Positions 49,374 through 58,850 of a stretch of DNA of 64,000 nucleotides are shown here, in pieces (position 1 is the stretch's first letter; every line of letters starts with the position of its first letter). The position numbers and the translations under genes were made by a program. Origin of the DNA: Huiozyma naganishii CBS 8797. Lineage: Eukaryota; Ascomycota; Saccharomycetes; Saccharomycetales; Saccharomycetaceae. The notes under the pieces are model-generated. The model was not told the origin of the DNA. It saw only the letters and a program-made list of their open reading frames with translations, and did not search any database. The DNA lies in contig NC_035934.1 in the NCBI RefSeq assembly GCF_000348985.1, positions 186,001 through 250,000 of the forward strand, read 5' to 3'.

Positions 49374-50164
49374 ATGGATTCTGAGGCTGAAACGTGCAGT
49401 AGTGGTGGCTCTCCGCTGTCCTCAGCGTCGTCGGCGTCGTCGTCGAGGGAGGCAGACAGACAGATCCTGGAATGGGCCGCCAAGCTCGAGTTGGAGACCG
49501 CTGAGGTGAAGCAGCACGCGCAGGTGTTGGCGTCGCAGCGGAGGGAGGTGTCCACCGTGGTGGACGCGGCAACGGCCAAGTTGCAACGAGGTATGGTGCT
49601 TTTGTCTGTGTTTTATTTAACCGCTCATGGGGGGAAGTGGGCTCCTCCTCCTCTATATGCACATCAACTTTGATTACTAACTACTACTACTACTCGTACT
49701 ACTACTAGTACGTTCACGTTGTCACAGAGATGAGACACAGGTTTGATACGCTGGACCAAAGAGTCGCGCGTCTCGAGCAGAGCCAGGCGGAACTGTTGCA
49801 GCGGCTCAGCGAGAGTGTTGCACCCGTACAGGAGCAACTCGAGCAGATGACCGGCGTGCTTGCGTCCTTGTCGCAAGAGGTGTTCACTCTCGGGTCCCGG
49901 CAGTTGCAAATGGAGTCGCAATGGCACAGGAACAACTGGACCCGCCCGCGCAGCGCTCCACCGTCTCGATGTGACGGTGACAGCCCACAGGTGGACCATT
50001 TCGAAGGTACTACACTCGAAGTAGCTGCACCCGCTGTTGTGTCACAAGTGCAGACCCGTCCGAGGGCTAAGTCCCCGTCCCCGTCTTACCCCAACGGCGG
50101 AGGCGGACGCAGCTCCTATAAAAGGCCTCGAAGAACGCTAATTCCGTGGGATGAGACCCTTTGA
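49374..50164 (+). CDS. MER2: Mer2 (Rec107), meiotic double-strand-break factor, two exons
   Basis: Exon 1 is 49374-49590 and exon 2 is 49728-50164; joined they encode 217 residues. Exon 1 gives a Ser-rich start and a helix (READRQILEWAAKLELE). Exon 2 continues a coiled coil (DTLDQRVARLEQSQAELLQRL) and ends in a basic tail with a conserved-looking C-terminus KRPRRTLIPWDETL. Mer2 forms Rec114-Mei4-Mer2 condensates on chromosome axes that recruit Spo11. Identification rests on the coiled coil, an intron, an upstream URS1-like site and synteny (LSM8, MER2, TES1 = YJR022W, YJR021C, YJR019C); sequence similarity alone would be weak. Confidence 0.82.
49591..49727 (+). other. Spliceosomal intron of MER2
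   Basis: The 137-base intron has donor GTATGG (consensus GTATGT), branch site TACTAAC at 49675-49681 and acceptor CACAG ending at 49727. Splicing joins the two frames exactly (split codon G|AG). An earlier AG (TAG, 49706-49708) lies 28 bases after the branch A; its use would shift the frame and stop after about 12 codons. The Mer1 enhancer AYACCCTY known from S. cerevisiae is not seen. Confidence 0.85.
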
Positions 50165-50208
50165 TGGATATAGCAAAGGGCAGGATATCAAGCTACCGGT
50201 CATTGCCC

Positions 50209-51237
50209 ATGGCTACTGTTGCTAATTTGGAGAAGTTGCTAGAACTCGTGCGGGTGGCTCCGCAGAGGTTTGTGTCCAGGGCGCCCGCGGTGGCTCCCAT
50301 AGGTTCCAGGGCGACGTTTGGGGGCACGCTTGTCGCGCAGTCGTTGCTTGCCGCGTTGAACACGGTCCCGCAGCGGTTTGTCCCCACGTCGCTCCACTGT
50401 TACTTCATAGAGGGTGGGGATCCAGCGCAGCAAGTGCAATACGCGGTAGAGACGTTGCGGCGTGGCGGACAGTTCATTCATGCACAAGTACGCGCGTACC
50501 AGGAGTCTGTGAAGCAGCAGCAGCAGCAGCAGCAGAAGCGGCAGAGGCTGATATTCACGTCTACGGTGCTGTTCTCGTCGAAGATGGAGCACCCGCATGC
50601 GCGTGTGGAGGCTGCACGGCTCGACGAGCGCGGGACCCGTGGTGTGCCACAGGAGCCTGTCGTGGACGCCGCGGTGCTGTATGATGAGGAGGTCGTCGCC
50701 CATGGGGAGGACTTCCCCGCACTACGGGGGAGGTTCCCACACCAGCGGACGTACTTTACTAGTCAGCCGATGGAGTACCGGTTCCCGCGAGGGTTCTTCC
50801 GGTCGCAGTCCCCTCACGAGTCCCTCGAGTACGAGGTCCGGCTGAGACGCGAATCCCTGCACATTACAGCGAGGGAGACGGAGAACCCGAACGACGAGCT
50901 GATCACGCCAAGGAACGACCCACGGTACCACTACGCTGCGTTTGCGTACCTCTCGGACGCGTACCTACTGCTGACGGTGCCGTACTTCCACGGGGGACCG
51001 CTGTACTCGCACACGTTCAGCGTCTCGCTGGACCACTCGATCTACTTCCACCAGCAGCCGCGCGTCGACCGCTGGCTACTGTTGCAGATGCGCAACCCGC
51101 GCTCGCATAGCGACAGACACCTGTTGCAATGCGACCACTTCGAAGCGGAGAGTGGGACCATCGTCGCGAGCGTCTCGCAGGAGGGGCTCGTCGTGTACCC
51201 GCAACAACAACAGCCCAAACCAAGACCGAGACTGTGA
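50209..51237 (+). CDS. TES1: Tes1, peroxisomal acyl-CoA thioesterase
   Basis: The product is 342 residues (S. cerevisiae 349) with a double hot-dog fold. Family segments are NLEKLLELV, ATFGGTLVAQSLLAALNTVP, TSLHCYFIEGGDP, RRGGQFIHAQVRAYQ, YHYAAFAYLSDAYLLLTVPYFHG and SVSLDHSIYFHQQPRVDRWL, the last with a catalytic Asp region. It hydrolyses acyl-CoA in beta-oxidation. Eight glutamines are inserted before LIFTSTVLF. The C-terminus is PRL, not a canonical PTS1. The start MATVANLEKL is preferred; an in-frame ATG at 50164 overlaps the MER2 stop. Only 44 bases separate it from MER2. Confidence 0.93.
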   Translation: MATVANLEKLLELVRVAPQRFVSRAPAVAPIGSRATFGGTLVAQSLLAALNTVPQRFVPTSLHCYFIEGGDPAQQVQYAVETLRRGGQFIHAQVRAYQESVKQQQQQQQKRQRLIFTSTVLFSSKMEHPHARVEAARLDERGTRGVPQEPVVDAAVLYDEEVVAHGEDFPALRGRFPHQRTYFTSQPMEYRFPRGFFRSQSPHESLEYEVRLRRESLHITARETENPNDELITPRNDPRYHYAAFAYLSDAYLLLTVPYFHGGPLYSHTFSVSLDHSIYFHQQPRVDRWLLLQMRNPRSHSDRHLLQCDHFEAESGTIVASVSQEGLVVYPQQQQPKPRPRL

Positions 51238-51379
51238 CGGAGACAGGTCTCTACGTCGTTTGCTAACCCAACGGACTCGCCCTTTTAACCTGTGTGTGTT
51301 ATATATTCTTTCAATTGACAAGTTACACGCCACTCCCACTGCTACTGCTGGTTCGCAACGAACCAGGGACGATCACTCA

Positions 51380-51943
51380 ATGGTCGAGACAACAGCGCAA
51401 GAGTCCAAGACAGGGCTGCCCGATGGGTGGACTGTCAAGTACAGCAAGTCGAAGAAGCGTGCGTACTTCCTGTACACGGAGGCCTCCGGGGAGCACCGGT
51501 CGCAGTGGGACGCCCCCGAGGGCACTGACCGCGAGGCACTGGAGGCGTACCTCCGGGACCACCCTGTCCGTGTGCACTGCTGGCACATTCTCGTGAAGCA
51601 CGCTGGGTCTCGCCGGCCTGCGTCGCACCGGTCTGCCAAGATCACTCTGTCCAAGGAGGACGCCTTGAAGGAGATCGAGCAGTTGCAAGCGAGGTTACAG
51701 GGGGAGGCAGAGGCCGAGTCGGATGCGGACCCTGAGAAGAAACGCGACAAGGACTCGTTTGGGAGCATTGCGCAAGAACGGTCCGACTGCTCCAGTTACA
51801 AGAGACGCGGGGACCTTGGGTGGTTCGGGCGGGGCGAGATGCAGCCCAGTTTCGAGCGTGCTGCGTTCGCACTTGCGCCGGGCCAGATCAGCGGTATTGT
51901 GGAGACGGACAGCGGGTGGCATCTGATTAAGAGGGTTGCGTAG
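51380..51943 (+). CDS. ESS1: Ess1, Pin1-type prolyl isomerase
   Basis: The product is 187 residues (S. cerevisiae 170). A WW domain at about 12-48 (LPDGWTVKYSKSKKRAYFLY, second Trp in QWDAP) is followed by the parvulin domain with HILVKHAGSRRPASHRS, a phosphate-binding Arg pair, GDLGWFGRGEMQPSFERAAF and SGWHLIKR. Ess1 isomerises phospho-Ser-Pro bonds of the RNA polymerase II C-terminal domain. An acidic/lysine insert (EAEAESDADPEKKRDK) lengthens one loop. ATG 51380 is the only in-frame start. Confidence 0.96.
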   Translation: MVETTAQESKTGLPDGWTVKYSKSKKRAYFLYTEASGEHRSQWDAPEGTDREALEAYLRDHPVRVHCWHILVKHAGSRRPASHRSAKITLSKEDALKEIEQLQARLQGEAEAESDADPEKKRDKDSFGSIAQERSDCSSYKRRGDLGWFGRGEMQPSFERAAFALAPGQISGIVETDSGWHLIKRVA

Positions 51944-52030
51944 CGGCCTGCTGTGCGCTTGTGTATACATGCATAGGGGAACGTGCGTATAATATATATA
52001 ATAATTATATTGTTGAAACGTTAACGAACG

Positions 52031-53350
52031 ATGAGTTTACGAGGAGGAACCAGGTCCCCCAGCACAGGTATGGCAGGTGAGAGCAGTCCACGCGCACCGT
52101 TCTTGAAGGAGCGTCTGTCTTCGTCGAAGCTTATGAATCTGTTCAAGAAGCGGAAGCGGAAGAGAGACGGTGACAATTCGAGTGGGAGTGACGCGGAGGA
52201 GGGGACGCGCGGGTCTGCGACCCCGGACGCGGTGAGTTCCCGGGAGGGCAGCAGTTCGCCCTTCCGGAAGAAGAGGAGGGCTGTTTCCCACGGGGGGGAT
52301 ACCACGGAAGCTGAGGCTGCGGAAGCCGCAGCCGCAGCCGCGGCTTCGAAGGAGGCCTTTGAGAAGCGTGAGTTGGAGCTGGATACCGCGCTGCCCGAGG
52401 CTCTGCGGAAGTACAGGCCTTCCGGGTTCTCCTTGAACATCCCACCTACGGACCGGCCGATCCGGATCTACGCAGACGGTGTGTTTGACTTGTTCCATCT
52501 GGGCCACATGAAACAACTGGAACAGTGTAAGAAGTGTCTACCGAACGTTGTGTTGATCTGTGGTGTACCGAGCGACAAAGTGACGCACAAGTTGAAGGGT
52601 TTGACCGTGTTGACAGACGCTCAACGGTGTGAGACTCTAATGCATTGCAAATGGGTCGACGAGGTGATCCCCAATGCCCCCTGGTGTGTGACTCCCGAGT
52701 TTCTGAAGCAACATCGCATCGATTACGTGGCACACGACGATATCCCCTACGTGAGTGCGGACAGTGACGACATTTACAAACCCATCAAGCAAATGGGTCA
52801 ATTCCTGGTGACGCAACGGACGGACGGGATCTCCACCAGCGATATCATCACCAAGATCATCCGTGATTACGACAAGTACCTGATGCGCAATTTTGCACGC
52901 GGTGCGACAAGACAGGAGTTGAACGTTTCCTGGCTCAAGAAGAACGAGCTCGAGTTCAAACGGCACATCCAGGACTTCCGGTCGTACTTCAAGAAGAACC
53001 AAGAGACACTGAACTCGTCCTCGAGGGACCTGTACTTCGAGGTGCGTGAGATCCTCCTGCAGAAGACCCTGGGCAGGACGCTGTACTCGCGGCTCACTGG
53101 GTCACCGAACTACGACGACGAGGAGAACGAGGAGGACAAAACGAAGAAACCGGCGCGGGTGCTTGCCGCGAGAAGACGCAGACTCATCAGAGACAAGTCC
53201 CCCGCGACGCAGTTTGCGCAGAGTTACACGGGGGAGCCCCTGCGCAAGCAGAGCGACAGTGCCAGTGCCAGTGCCAGTGCCAGTGCCAGTGCCAGCGACA
53301 GCGACAGCGACGACACGGCTGACAGCGATGCACCCACTACGTATACGTAA
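52031..53350 (+). CDS. PCT1: Pct1, choline-phosphate cytidylyltransferase
   Basis: The product is 439 residues. A charged N-terminal region with a Lys/Arg cluster (KKRKRKRDG) as nuclear signal precedes the cytidylyltransferase domain: [20 protein letters not shown] with the HxGH motif, and [15 protein letters not shown] (family RTEGISTS). The amphipathic membrane-sensing helix follows. The enzyme makes CDP-choline, the rate-limiting step of the Kennedy pathway. The C-terminal tail contains Ser-Ala and Ser-Asp dipeptide runs encoded by a 6-base tandem repeat at about 53260-53310. Confidence 0.96.
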   Translation: MSLRGGTRSPSTGMAGESSPRAPFLKERLSSSKLMNLFKKRKRKRDGDNSSGSDAEEGTRGSATPDAVSSREGSSSPFRKKRRAVSHGGDTTEAEAAEAAAAAAASKEAFEKRELELDTALPEALRKYRPSGFSLNIPPTDRPIRIYADGVFDLFHLGHMKQLEQCKKCLPNVVLICGVPSDKVTHKLKGLTVLTDAQRCETLMHCKWVDEVIPNAPWCVTPEFLKQHRIDYVAHDDIPYVSADSDDIYKPIKQMGQFLVTQRTDGISTSDIITKIIRDYDKYLMRNFARGATRQELNVSWLKKNELEFKRHIQDFRSYFKKNQETLNSSSRDLYFEVREILLQKTLGRTLYSRLTGSPNYDDEENEEDKTKKPARVLAARRRRLIRDKSPATQFAQSYTGEPLRKQSDSASASASASASASDSDSDDTADSDAPTTYT

Positions 53351-53644
53351 GCAAGAGTAATGTACGGGAGACCCAACTGTAAACACATAGCGGTGCAAGC
53401 GGGTGTTCTCCACGCCAGACCCTCGCCGGCCCAGCGTGGCCCACCAGTAGCATCGCCGCCAGAACGCTTCACCGACGCGAGCTCGCAGTCTAGGAAAAAT
53501 TTTCCATCTTTTCGTTCCTTTGTTGTCGTTTCTTGTATTTTGGTGTAAACAGAAGAGGTGGAAGTTGGTAGATGTTGGGGCGTCTTGGGCTGTTCTGGAG
53601 GGTTGGGGGGAGCTGCGTGGGGCTGCTGTTCTTGGGTGTGGGCA

Positions 53645-55483
53645 ATGGGCAGTGACGGTAACGAGGGCGAGCGCACGCGGAAGGAGAGGAAGAGGGCGAA
53701 GAAGGAGAGGAAGGAGAAGCAGCGGAAGGAGAGGGAGGAGCGCATCTTCAACAAGTATGCGATCATGGACCCCTCCGAGGTGATGGCGCAGCAGGTGCGG
53801 AAGCAGAACATTGCGTCGCTGCCTGAGAAGGCCGCGAAGAGGATGAGGCGGGTGGGGCACAGGATCAGTGGGGAGGTGTCCCGGAAGAAGAACCAGAAGG
53901 GCAAGAAGAGTGACGATGGGGAGGATGCAGGTGAGGCCCAGCCGTTTGCCTCTGTTCCGGAGAGTGCGTACCCTGGCTCGGGGGGCAATCCGAAGAATAA
54001 GCTCAGAAACGACAGCGATCTGGAAGGTGCCAGTGATGGGGAGATGGCTGGGTTCGTGGAGGCACGCGACGATCTGTATGACTACTACTCTGATTCATCG
54101 GAATTTGACTCCGAGGATGAACCGGAGAAGACACACTTCTTCTCGTCGTCGTTGAGCGTGGAGAGACGCAAAGTGTTCATGAAGTTCTTACTGTCAAATT
54201 TGCTCATCGGGGCCTTCTGTATCTCCGTCCTGTCCATCTATTGGGGTGGGATGTACAGGTATCAGCATTACATGGGCCGTGTGAAGGCGATCGCAGTGAT
54301 ACAGGAGGATCCGAGTGTGCAAGTCGCGGGGAACTTCACAATGCATTCTGTCGCGTGGGATCTCCCGGACTTTATCGCTAAATCTAACGCCACTTGGAAA
54401 GTGTACAACTCCACTGAGTTCAAAATCATCTATAACGTCACAAATCAGGATGAGATTAATGCAAAAATCGTAGAGTTGGTGTACGACGAGAAGATATGGA
54501 TGGCATTGAACATTAAGGAGAACGCCACCGCGGCATTGTACAACTCGTACATGGTTGAGGGGGCCCCCGCGTTCAACTCAACCAAATACTACCAGGCAGT
54601 GTACATGAGTGGGAGGGACCCGGCGAATTTTAACGCTCAGATGCTCCCGCAATTGCAAATCGTGGAGAAATTGTACAGAAACTATTTCACTATGGATTAT
54701 TTGCCCCGGTTTCTAGATAACATGACGAACGTGCTGGATTTGAACAGTATCAACAGTACAAACCTCGCGGCATCCGGGAAAATGTTCTTCGATTACTACG
54801 ATTTCAGACCCTTCTACAACAGAATGTTGTTGAACCCATTGCAAACGGGTCTGATCTACTGTGTCCTGTTGACCGTGTTCCAAATCTCAATGTTTGGTTC
54901 TCTGCACGCGAAAATGGCCAAGTTGCTCACAGTGAGACACATGATCATCTACAGGTTTCTCATCTCGTGGACAACGTACTTCGTCTTGTCCTTGTTCTTC
55001 TGTACCGTGTCTGCGATCTTCCAAATCGATTTCACGTACAGTTTCGGCAGTCCAGGGTTTGTCATCTACTGGATGACCACATGGTTGTTCATGATCGCCA
55101 TCGGTGGGTGTAACGAGAACGTCATCTCACTTCTAGCACCATACTACCCGAGCCTAATCAGTTACTGGATGAACACTTGGAATATTATCAACGTCGCCGC
55201 AGCGTTCTACCCGTTTGCGTTGAACGACGTCTTCTACAGGTACGGGTACGCGATGCCCCTGCACAACGCAATGGACATCTTCAGGGTCATCTTCCTCGAT
55301 CTCTCGAGGCACAAGCTCGGGAGGAACTACGGTATCCTCGCCGCGTGGGTAGGCGTCAACTCTGCATTGTTCCCCTTCGTCATCAGGGCTGCCGGTAGAA
55401 TGGCCCAGAAGAAACAAGCAGAGATGGACAAAGAGAGAGACAAGGAAAGACGGATCAGACTGCGCGTCATACGGAAGCATTGA
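53645..55483 (+). CDS. SNG1: Sng1-type multispan membrane protein
   Basis: The product is 612 residues. A long basic/acidic cytosolic N-terminus (about 190 residues, KERKRAKKERKEKQRKER at the start) precedes a membrane segment (FLLSNLLIGAFCISVLSIYWGG), a luminal or external domain with several N-glycosylation sites, and five more membrane segments from about residue 400. This is the layout of the Sng1/YJR015W family (DUF3533), linked to nitrosoguanidine resistance and plasma-membrane lipid asymmetry. The longer open frame has no ATG before 53645. S. cerevisiae Sng1 has 547 residues. Confidence 0.9.
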   Translation: MGSDGNEGERTRKERKRAKKERKEKQRKEREERIFNKYAIMDPSEVMAQQVRKQNIASLPEKAAKRMRRVGHRISGEVSRKKNQKGKKSDDGEDAGEAQPFASVPESAYPGSGGNPKNKLRNDSDLEGASDGEMAGFVEARDDLYDYYSDSSEFDSEDEPEKTHFFSSSLSVERRKVFMKFLLSNLLIGAFCISVLSIYWGGMYRYQHYMGRVKAIAVIQEDPSVQVAGNFTMHSVAWDLPDFIAKSNATWKVYNSTEFKIIYNVTNQDEINAKIVELVYDEKIWMALNIKENATAALYNSYMVEGAPAFNSTKYYQAVYMSGRDPANFNAQMLPQLQIVEKLYRNYFTMDYLPRFLDNMTNVLDLNSINSTNLAASGKMFFDYYDFRPFYNRMLLNPLQTGLIYCVLLTVFQISMFGSLHAKMAKLLTVRHMIIYRFLISWTTYFVLSLFFCTVSAIFQIDFTYSFGSPGFVIYWMTTWLFMIAIGGCNENVISLLAPYYPSLISYWMNTWNIINVAAAFYPFALNDVFYRYGYAMPLHNAMDIFRVIFLDLSRHKLGRNYGILAAWVGVNSALFPFVIRAAGRMAQKKQAEMDKERDKERRIRLRVIRKH

Positions 55484-55639
55484 CCACAAACCGCTTATTG
55501 ACAATCATACCATAGTAATAATACCCATGTTATATATATTATATGCATATACAGCAACTTTAACACGATAACATATATTCCAAGACCGTTGTTGTCAGTG
55601 TCATTGTACGTGACATGCTATACAAGGCGGAGCGGGTTG

Positions 55640-56248
55640 CTACTTGCCCTCGGGCGTCGCCGTTGTTGGTTTCTTCTTCTTCTTTGCTGCGTCAATGGTC
55701 TCGACTTTGACGTTGTCCAGGCCCTTCTCCTTCAGCAACTGGTGTATATACGCCTCCACTTGTTCCATGACGTCCCCCTGGATGATAACTTCTTCCTTCT
55801 TCTCAACGTTCTTCGCGACGGAACACCCAGTGGCGAACTTCGAGGCGAACGTCTTGGCTAGTTTCTTCATGTCGATCTCAAACACCTCGAGCCCAGAGAT
55901 CGCAACAATCGATTTCCGCTTCGTACGTGCCTCCCGCTTGATAACAACCTTCGAGGCAAGCTTCTTTTGCAACTCCCGTTGCTCCCTGTTCTCCTCCCTC
56001 GTTTGCAACTTCAGCAGGTCCTTCTCCAGCTTTCCCTCCCGCTCCTCACCAATACTGGACTCCGCGAGCTTCGCCCCAACGGCCCCGACATCAGCATCCT
56101 CTGCACCGTACAGTTTAGCGTACACCTCCGGATGGTTCTCTTGCAACCACACTTTGCACCGCTTCAATTTCCCGGAAAACTCGCAGTATTCCGGTGGGTA
56201 CGAACACACCTCGCAATACACAACGTCTCTCAAAACAGCACTGCTCAT
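55640..56248 (-). CDS. TMA22: Tma22, DENR-like ribosome recycling factor
   Basis: The product is 202 residues. An N-terminal zinc-binding part (VVYCEVCSYPPEYCEFSGKLKRCKVWLQENHP) and a C-terminal SUI1-type domain (VVIKREARTKRKSIVAISGLEVF, then LAKTFASKFATGCSVAKN) identify the DENR family. With Tma20 it removes deacylated tRNA from post-termination 40S subunits and limits reinitiation. A lysine-rich tail ends the protein. The frame opens 19 codons further upstream, but MSSAVLRDVVYCEVC is the family-like start. Confidence 0.95.
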   Translation of the reverse strand: MSSAVLRDVVYCEVCSYPPEYCEFSGKLKRCKVWLQENHPEVYAKLYGAEDADVGAVGAKLAESSIGEEREGKLEKDLLKLQTREENREQRELQKKLASKVVIKREARTKRKSIVAISGLEVFEIDMKKLAKTFASKFATGCSVAKNVEKKEEVIIQGDVMEQVEAYIHQLLKEKGLDNVKVETIDAAKKKKKPTTATPEGK

Positions 56249-56404
56249 CACGGTAGTCGCAGTCCCAATGGCAATCGCCGTAGTAGCACCCGGTAAGTAC
56301 TGCAAAGTGTCACTAAATAGCGATGTCGATGCATTGGAAAAATTTTCAGTGATATTAAAGAGACGCTATGTATAACGCACACAGCTTGGGGAGGAAGGGT
56401 GTAT

Positions 56405-57148
56405 TCATTGCTTGCCCGCGAGGTTGTCGATGCGGTTCTTGGCGTGCTTGCGCAGTTCCTGGTCCATGAGGTCTCTGATCCTGTGGGCGCCCGCGATGCC
56501 GATTGCAAGGACGTTTTCCATGCGGTCGAGCGGGATCTTGTCCTCGACGACCATGAGCGAGAGTTTCTCCGTCTTGCCCACGACGCCCAGCGTCACCGTG
56601 CTCACCGCAGTCTCCTCGAGGGAGTTGCAGTCAAGCAAAGGTGTCTGGTCGTGCAATCCAACTGAGACACCGGCAACGTAGTCCCACATGGCGACCCCGG
56701 CGTCGACTAAAGCGAGCGTGATCCCGTTGATCATCGCTCCAAGCACACCGCCATCTTGCTCCAACACATGCAGTTCCACATCAATCGCTGTGCGTGGGTA
56801 CAAATGCAGCAGACACGCCTTCTCGAACGTGCGCCGCAGCGAAGTCTGGATCTCCAGCACACGCCTCTCGTTCCGGTGCGACGTCCTGCTGCGCTCGAAC
56901 TTCGAGAACTTGGTGACGTTCACGGATACCCGCAGAGTCGCACGCTGCCCGTCCAGTTGCCCGCGCGACGCGGGCTCCCCTGGACCACGCACAAGCGTCA
57001 CCACTTTGTTGTTCCCTTGCTCTAAGTACGACGACCCGTCCGCAGAGTGCGCGTGCGTGCTGATCGACGCCTGGAACCGCCGCAGCTCGTTCCACCGCCG
57101 GCCGTCCAACCGCAGCCCCTCGGGCGAGTACACTTCCAGTCTCGACAT
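56405..57148 (-). CDS. SKI6: Ski6 (Rrp41), exosome core subunit
   Basis: The product is 247 residues (S. cerevisiae 246), one RNase PH domain. Features are SPEGLRLDGRRWNELR, GSSYLEQGNNKVVTLVRGP, VLEQDGGVLGAMINGITLALVDAGVAMWDYV and NSLEETAVSTVTLGVVG. Ski6 is catalytically inactive in yeast and forms the six-subunit barrel of nuclear and cytoplasmic exosomes, channelling RNA to Rrp44. RRP6, the nuclear exosome exonuclease, is also in this window. The start MSRLEVYSPEG at 57148 equals that of the family. Confidence 0.97.
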   Translation of the reverse strand: MSRLEVYSPEGLRLDGRRWNELRRFQASISTHAHSADGSSYLEQGNNKVVTLVRGPGEPASRGQLDGQRATLRVSVNVTKFSKFERSRTSHRNERRVLEIQTSLRRTFEKACLLHLYPRTAIDVELHVLEQDGGVLGAMINGITLALVDAGVAMWDYVAGVSVGLHDQTPLLDCNSLEETAVSTVTLGVVGKTEKLSLMVVEDKIPLDRMENVLAIGIAGAHRIRDLMDQELRKHAKNRIDNLAGKQ

Positions 57149-57289
57149 CGTTCTCAATGCAGCTTCGTGGGGGGTTGTCTCAGCAGTTGTAGTGGTAGTA
57201 GTAGTAGTAACCGTCTTCTTGTTCTTGATAAAATTTTCCAACTGTGCGATGAGTAGCAGACGGTGACGGTGAAGGTGACGCTGTCTGGT

Positions 57290-58519
57290 TCAATTGGGCC
57301 CCTCGGCGATGTCCTGGACACACTGTGCGACGATGTAGACGTTGGCGAGGAAAAACGCTGCCGCGGCGGCGAACAGTCCAGGGTAGAACACGTTTGAACC
57401 GAGGAATTCAAGCTGGTACGCCTCGTAGAGCCAAATTGCTTGTGTTCCCGCCCACGCGAGCAACATCGGGCATCCTTGCGCCCACCAGCGGAGTCTTGTG
57501 TCCGCCAAGTAGAACGGTAGCAACGTCAGGTACCATATGAAGTACTGCGACGTGCAGACTTTATTGAACGCGACAAAGGCGACCGTCTGAACGAACTGCA
57601 CGCTCATGAGCAGTCTGAACTGTGCTTGAGCAGTGGCCTTGACACGGTACTGTAGAACCATGGGTCCCACAAGTGTCACGAGGGCCTGTGGTAAGAATGC
57701 GAGCCGTGTCGCCCAAGGTGCTGGCCCCAATTGGGCGGAGTCGAAGTAGAGCAGGACGTTCCACAGGGAGAAGTTGTGGCGGTGGTCTAACCGCACGACG
57801 TGATACAGTAATGCCTCGTCGAGGAATTGTTGTCCGTACAGCGCGTACATCCACGCTGTCAGTGCGACGAGCACCCCAGCACAACAACAACCCACAGTGA
57901 ACAGTGTGCGGAACGGGGCACGGGACCTGGAGAGGATGAACACTGCCCAGGGCCCAGCGTACACTATGGGGTACATCTTGACGTGGATCGCCAGTCCGAG
58001 TAACAACCCTGCCGTAGCGTGGGACCCCCGCACGAGACAGTACATCGCTCCGAGGATGAGCACGCAGAGGACCGGTTCTGCGTTCCCGCGGGTACTGATA
58101 GTGATGACCATTGGGTTGAGTAACCATAACGCCGTAAGAACCAGTCTTCGGCGTTCCGAGCAACGGGTCTCCGGGTACGCTCTGCGGAGGATCAGGTAGA
58201 TCAGCAGGCCTGTGACGATGTCCGCGAGCATGAAGACGAGTTTCGTCGCGTGGAACCAGTGGCATTGCCAATTGATCAACGCGACCCAGCTGAGCAAAGG
58301 TGTGTACCGGTACGTGTCCCTCTCGTAGGGAGATCCACCATTGTACACGAACCCAGCAGCGTCGTGGAACACGTTGTAGTCGACGTCAGTGTACTTCAGA
58401 GTGAAGTGAGCGTCCTGGTACAGTCCGTAGCAGAAGAAGGCGACCCGTGCTGCGACACCAATTGCAGCGAGCCACACAAACGCACGACTGACACCGTGTG
58501 ATGCACTTGTAGGGACCAT
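57290..58519 (-). CDS. GPI14: Gpi14, GPI-anchor mannosyltransferase I
   Basis: The product is 409 residues (S. cerevisiae 403), an ER multispan protein of the PIG-M type. After the first membrane segment the luminal loop has KYTDVDYNVFHDAAGFV with the DxD-like motif and SPYERDTYRYTPLL; later TRGNAEPVL, AIHVKMYPIVYAGP and VCTSQYFIWYLTLLPFYL are diagnostic. It adds the first mannose to GlcN-acyl-PI. Divergent from PEX39 with 121 bases between starts. Confidence 0.95.
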   Translation of the reverse strand: MVPTSASHGVSRAFVWLAAIGVAARVAFFCYGLYQDAHFTLKYTDVDYNVFHDAAGFVYNGGSPYERDTYRYTPLLSWVALINWQCHWFHATKLVFMLADIVTGLLIYLILRRAYPETRCSERRRLVLTALWLLNPMVITISTRGNAEPVLCVLILGAMYCLVRGSHATAGLLLGLAIHVKMYPIVYAGPWAVFILSRSRAPFRTLFTVGCCCAGVLVALTAWMYALYGQQFLDEALLYHVVRLDHRHNFSLWNVLLYFDSAQLGPAPWATRLAFLPQALVTLVGPMVLQYRVKATAQAQFRLLMSVQFVQTVAFVAFNKVCTSQYFIWYLTLLPFYLADTRLRWWAQGCPMLLAWAGTQAIWLYEAYQLEFLGSNVFYPGLFAAAAAFFLANVYIVAQCVQDIAEGPN

Positions 58520-58640
58520 CAGCGGCTTCGTATCGTTGTGGTTGTGGTTGTAATTGTAGTAGTAGTAGTAATAGGTTGTTTATAAGAAGCGCTATTTAAG
58601 ACTCACAGTTCATTGAAACGAAGAACAACGGACTGTAACG

Positions 58641-58850
58641 ATGAGCAGTGGTAGTGGTGGTAGTAGCAGTACTAGCAGTGGTACTACGGAGGTGCTGTCG
58701 TACGAGGAGATTGCAGAGTGTATCAGCAGTGGCAGCAAGCCCCGGAACATCGTTGCCGTACCAAACGTTGTGTTGGACGCAACACTAGCTAGTAAGAGTG
58801 CACTACCGCGGAGACCGAAACCCTGGGAGCACAAGCAGGTACAAGAATGA
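58641..58850 (+). CDS. PEX39: Pex39-like small peroxin of the PTS2 pathway
   Basis: The product is only 69 residues. A Ser/Gly-rich start is followed by a conserved-looking helix (SYEEIAECISSGSKPRNI) and the motif KPWE at residues 60-63 in RRPKPWEHK. The KPWE motif binds the PTS2 receptor Pex7 in Pex39 (S. cerevisiae YJR012C, human C6orf226) and in Pex13. The position between GPI14 (YJR013W) and a YJR011C-like gene gives synteny support. It stabilises Pex7-cargo complexes in the cytosol in the known family. The stop codon overlaps the next start by four bases (ATGA). Confidence 0.85.
   Translation: MSSGSGGSSSTSSGTTEVLSYEEIAECISSGSKPRNIVAVPNVVLDATLASKSALPRRPKPWEHKQVQE

Noticed and set aside
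53102..53988. Minus-strand frames of about 250 codons opposite PCT1 and SNG1
   Set aside because: Leu/Ser-rich translations that are the shadows of charged and repetitive parts of the real genes.
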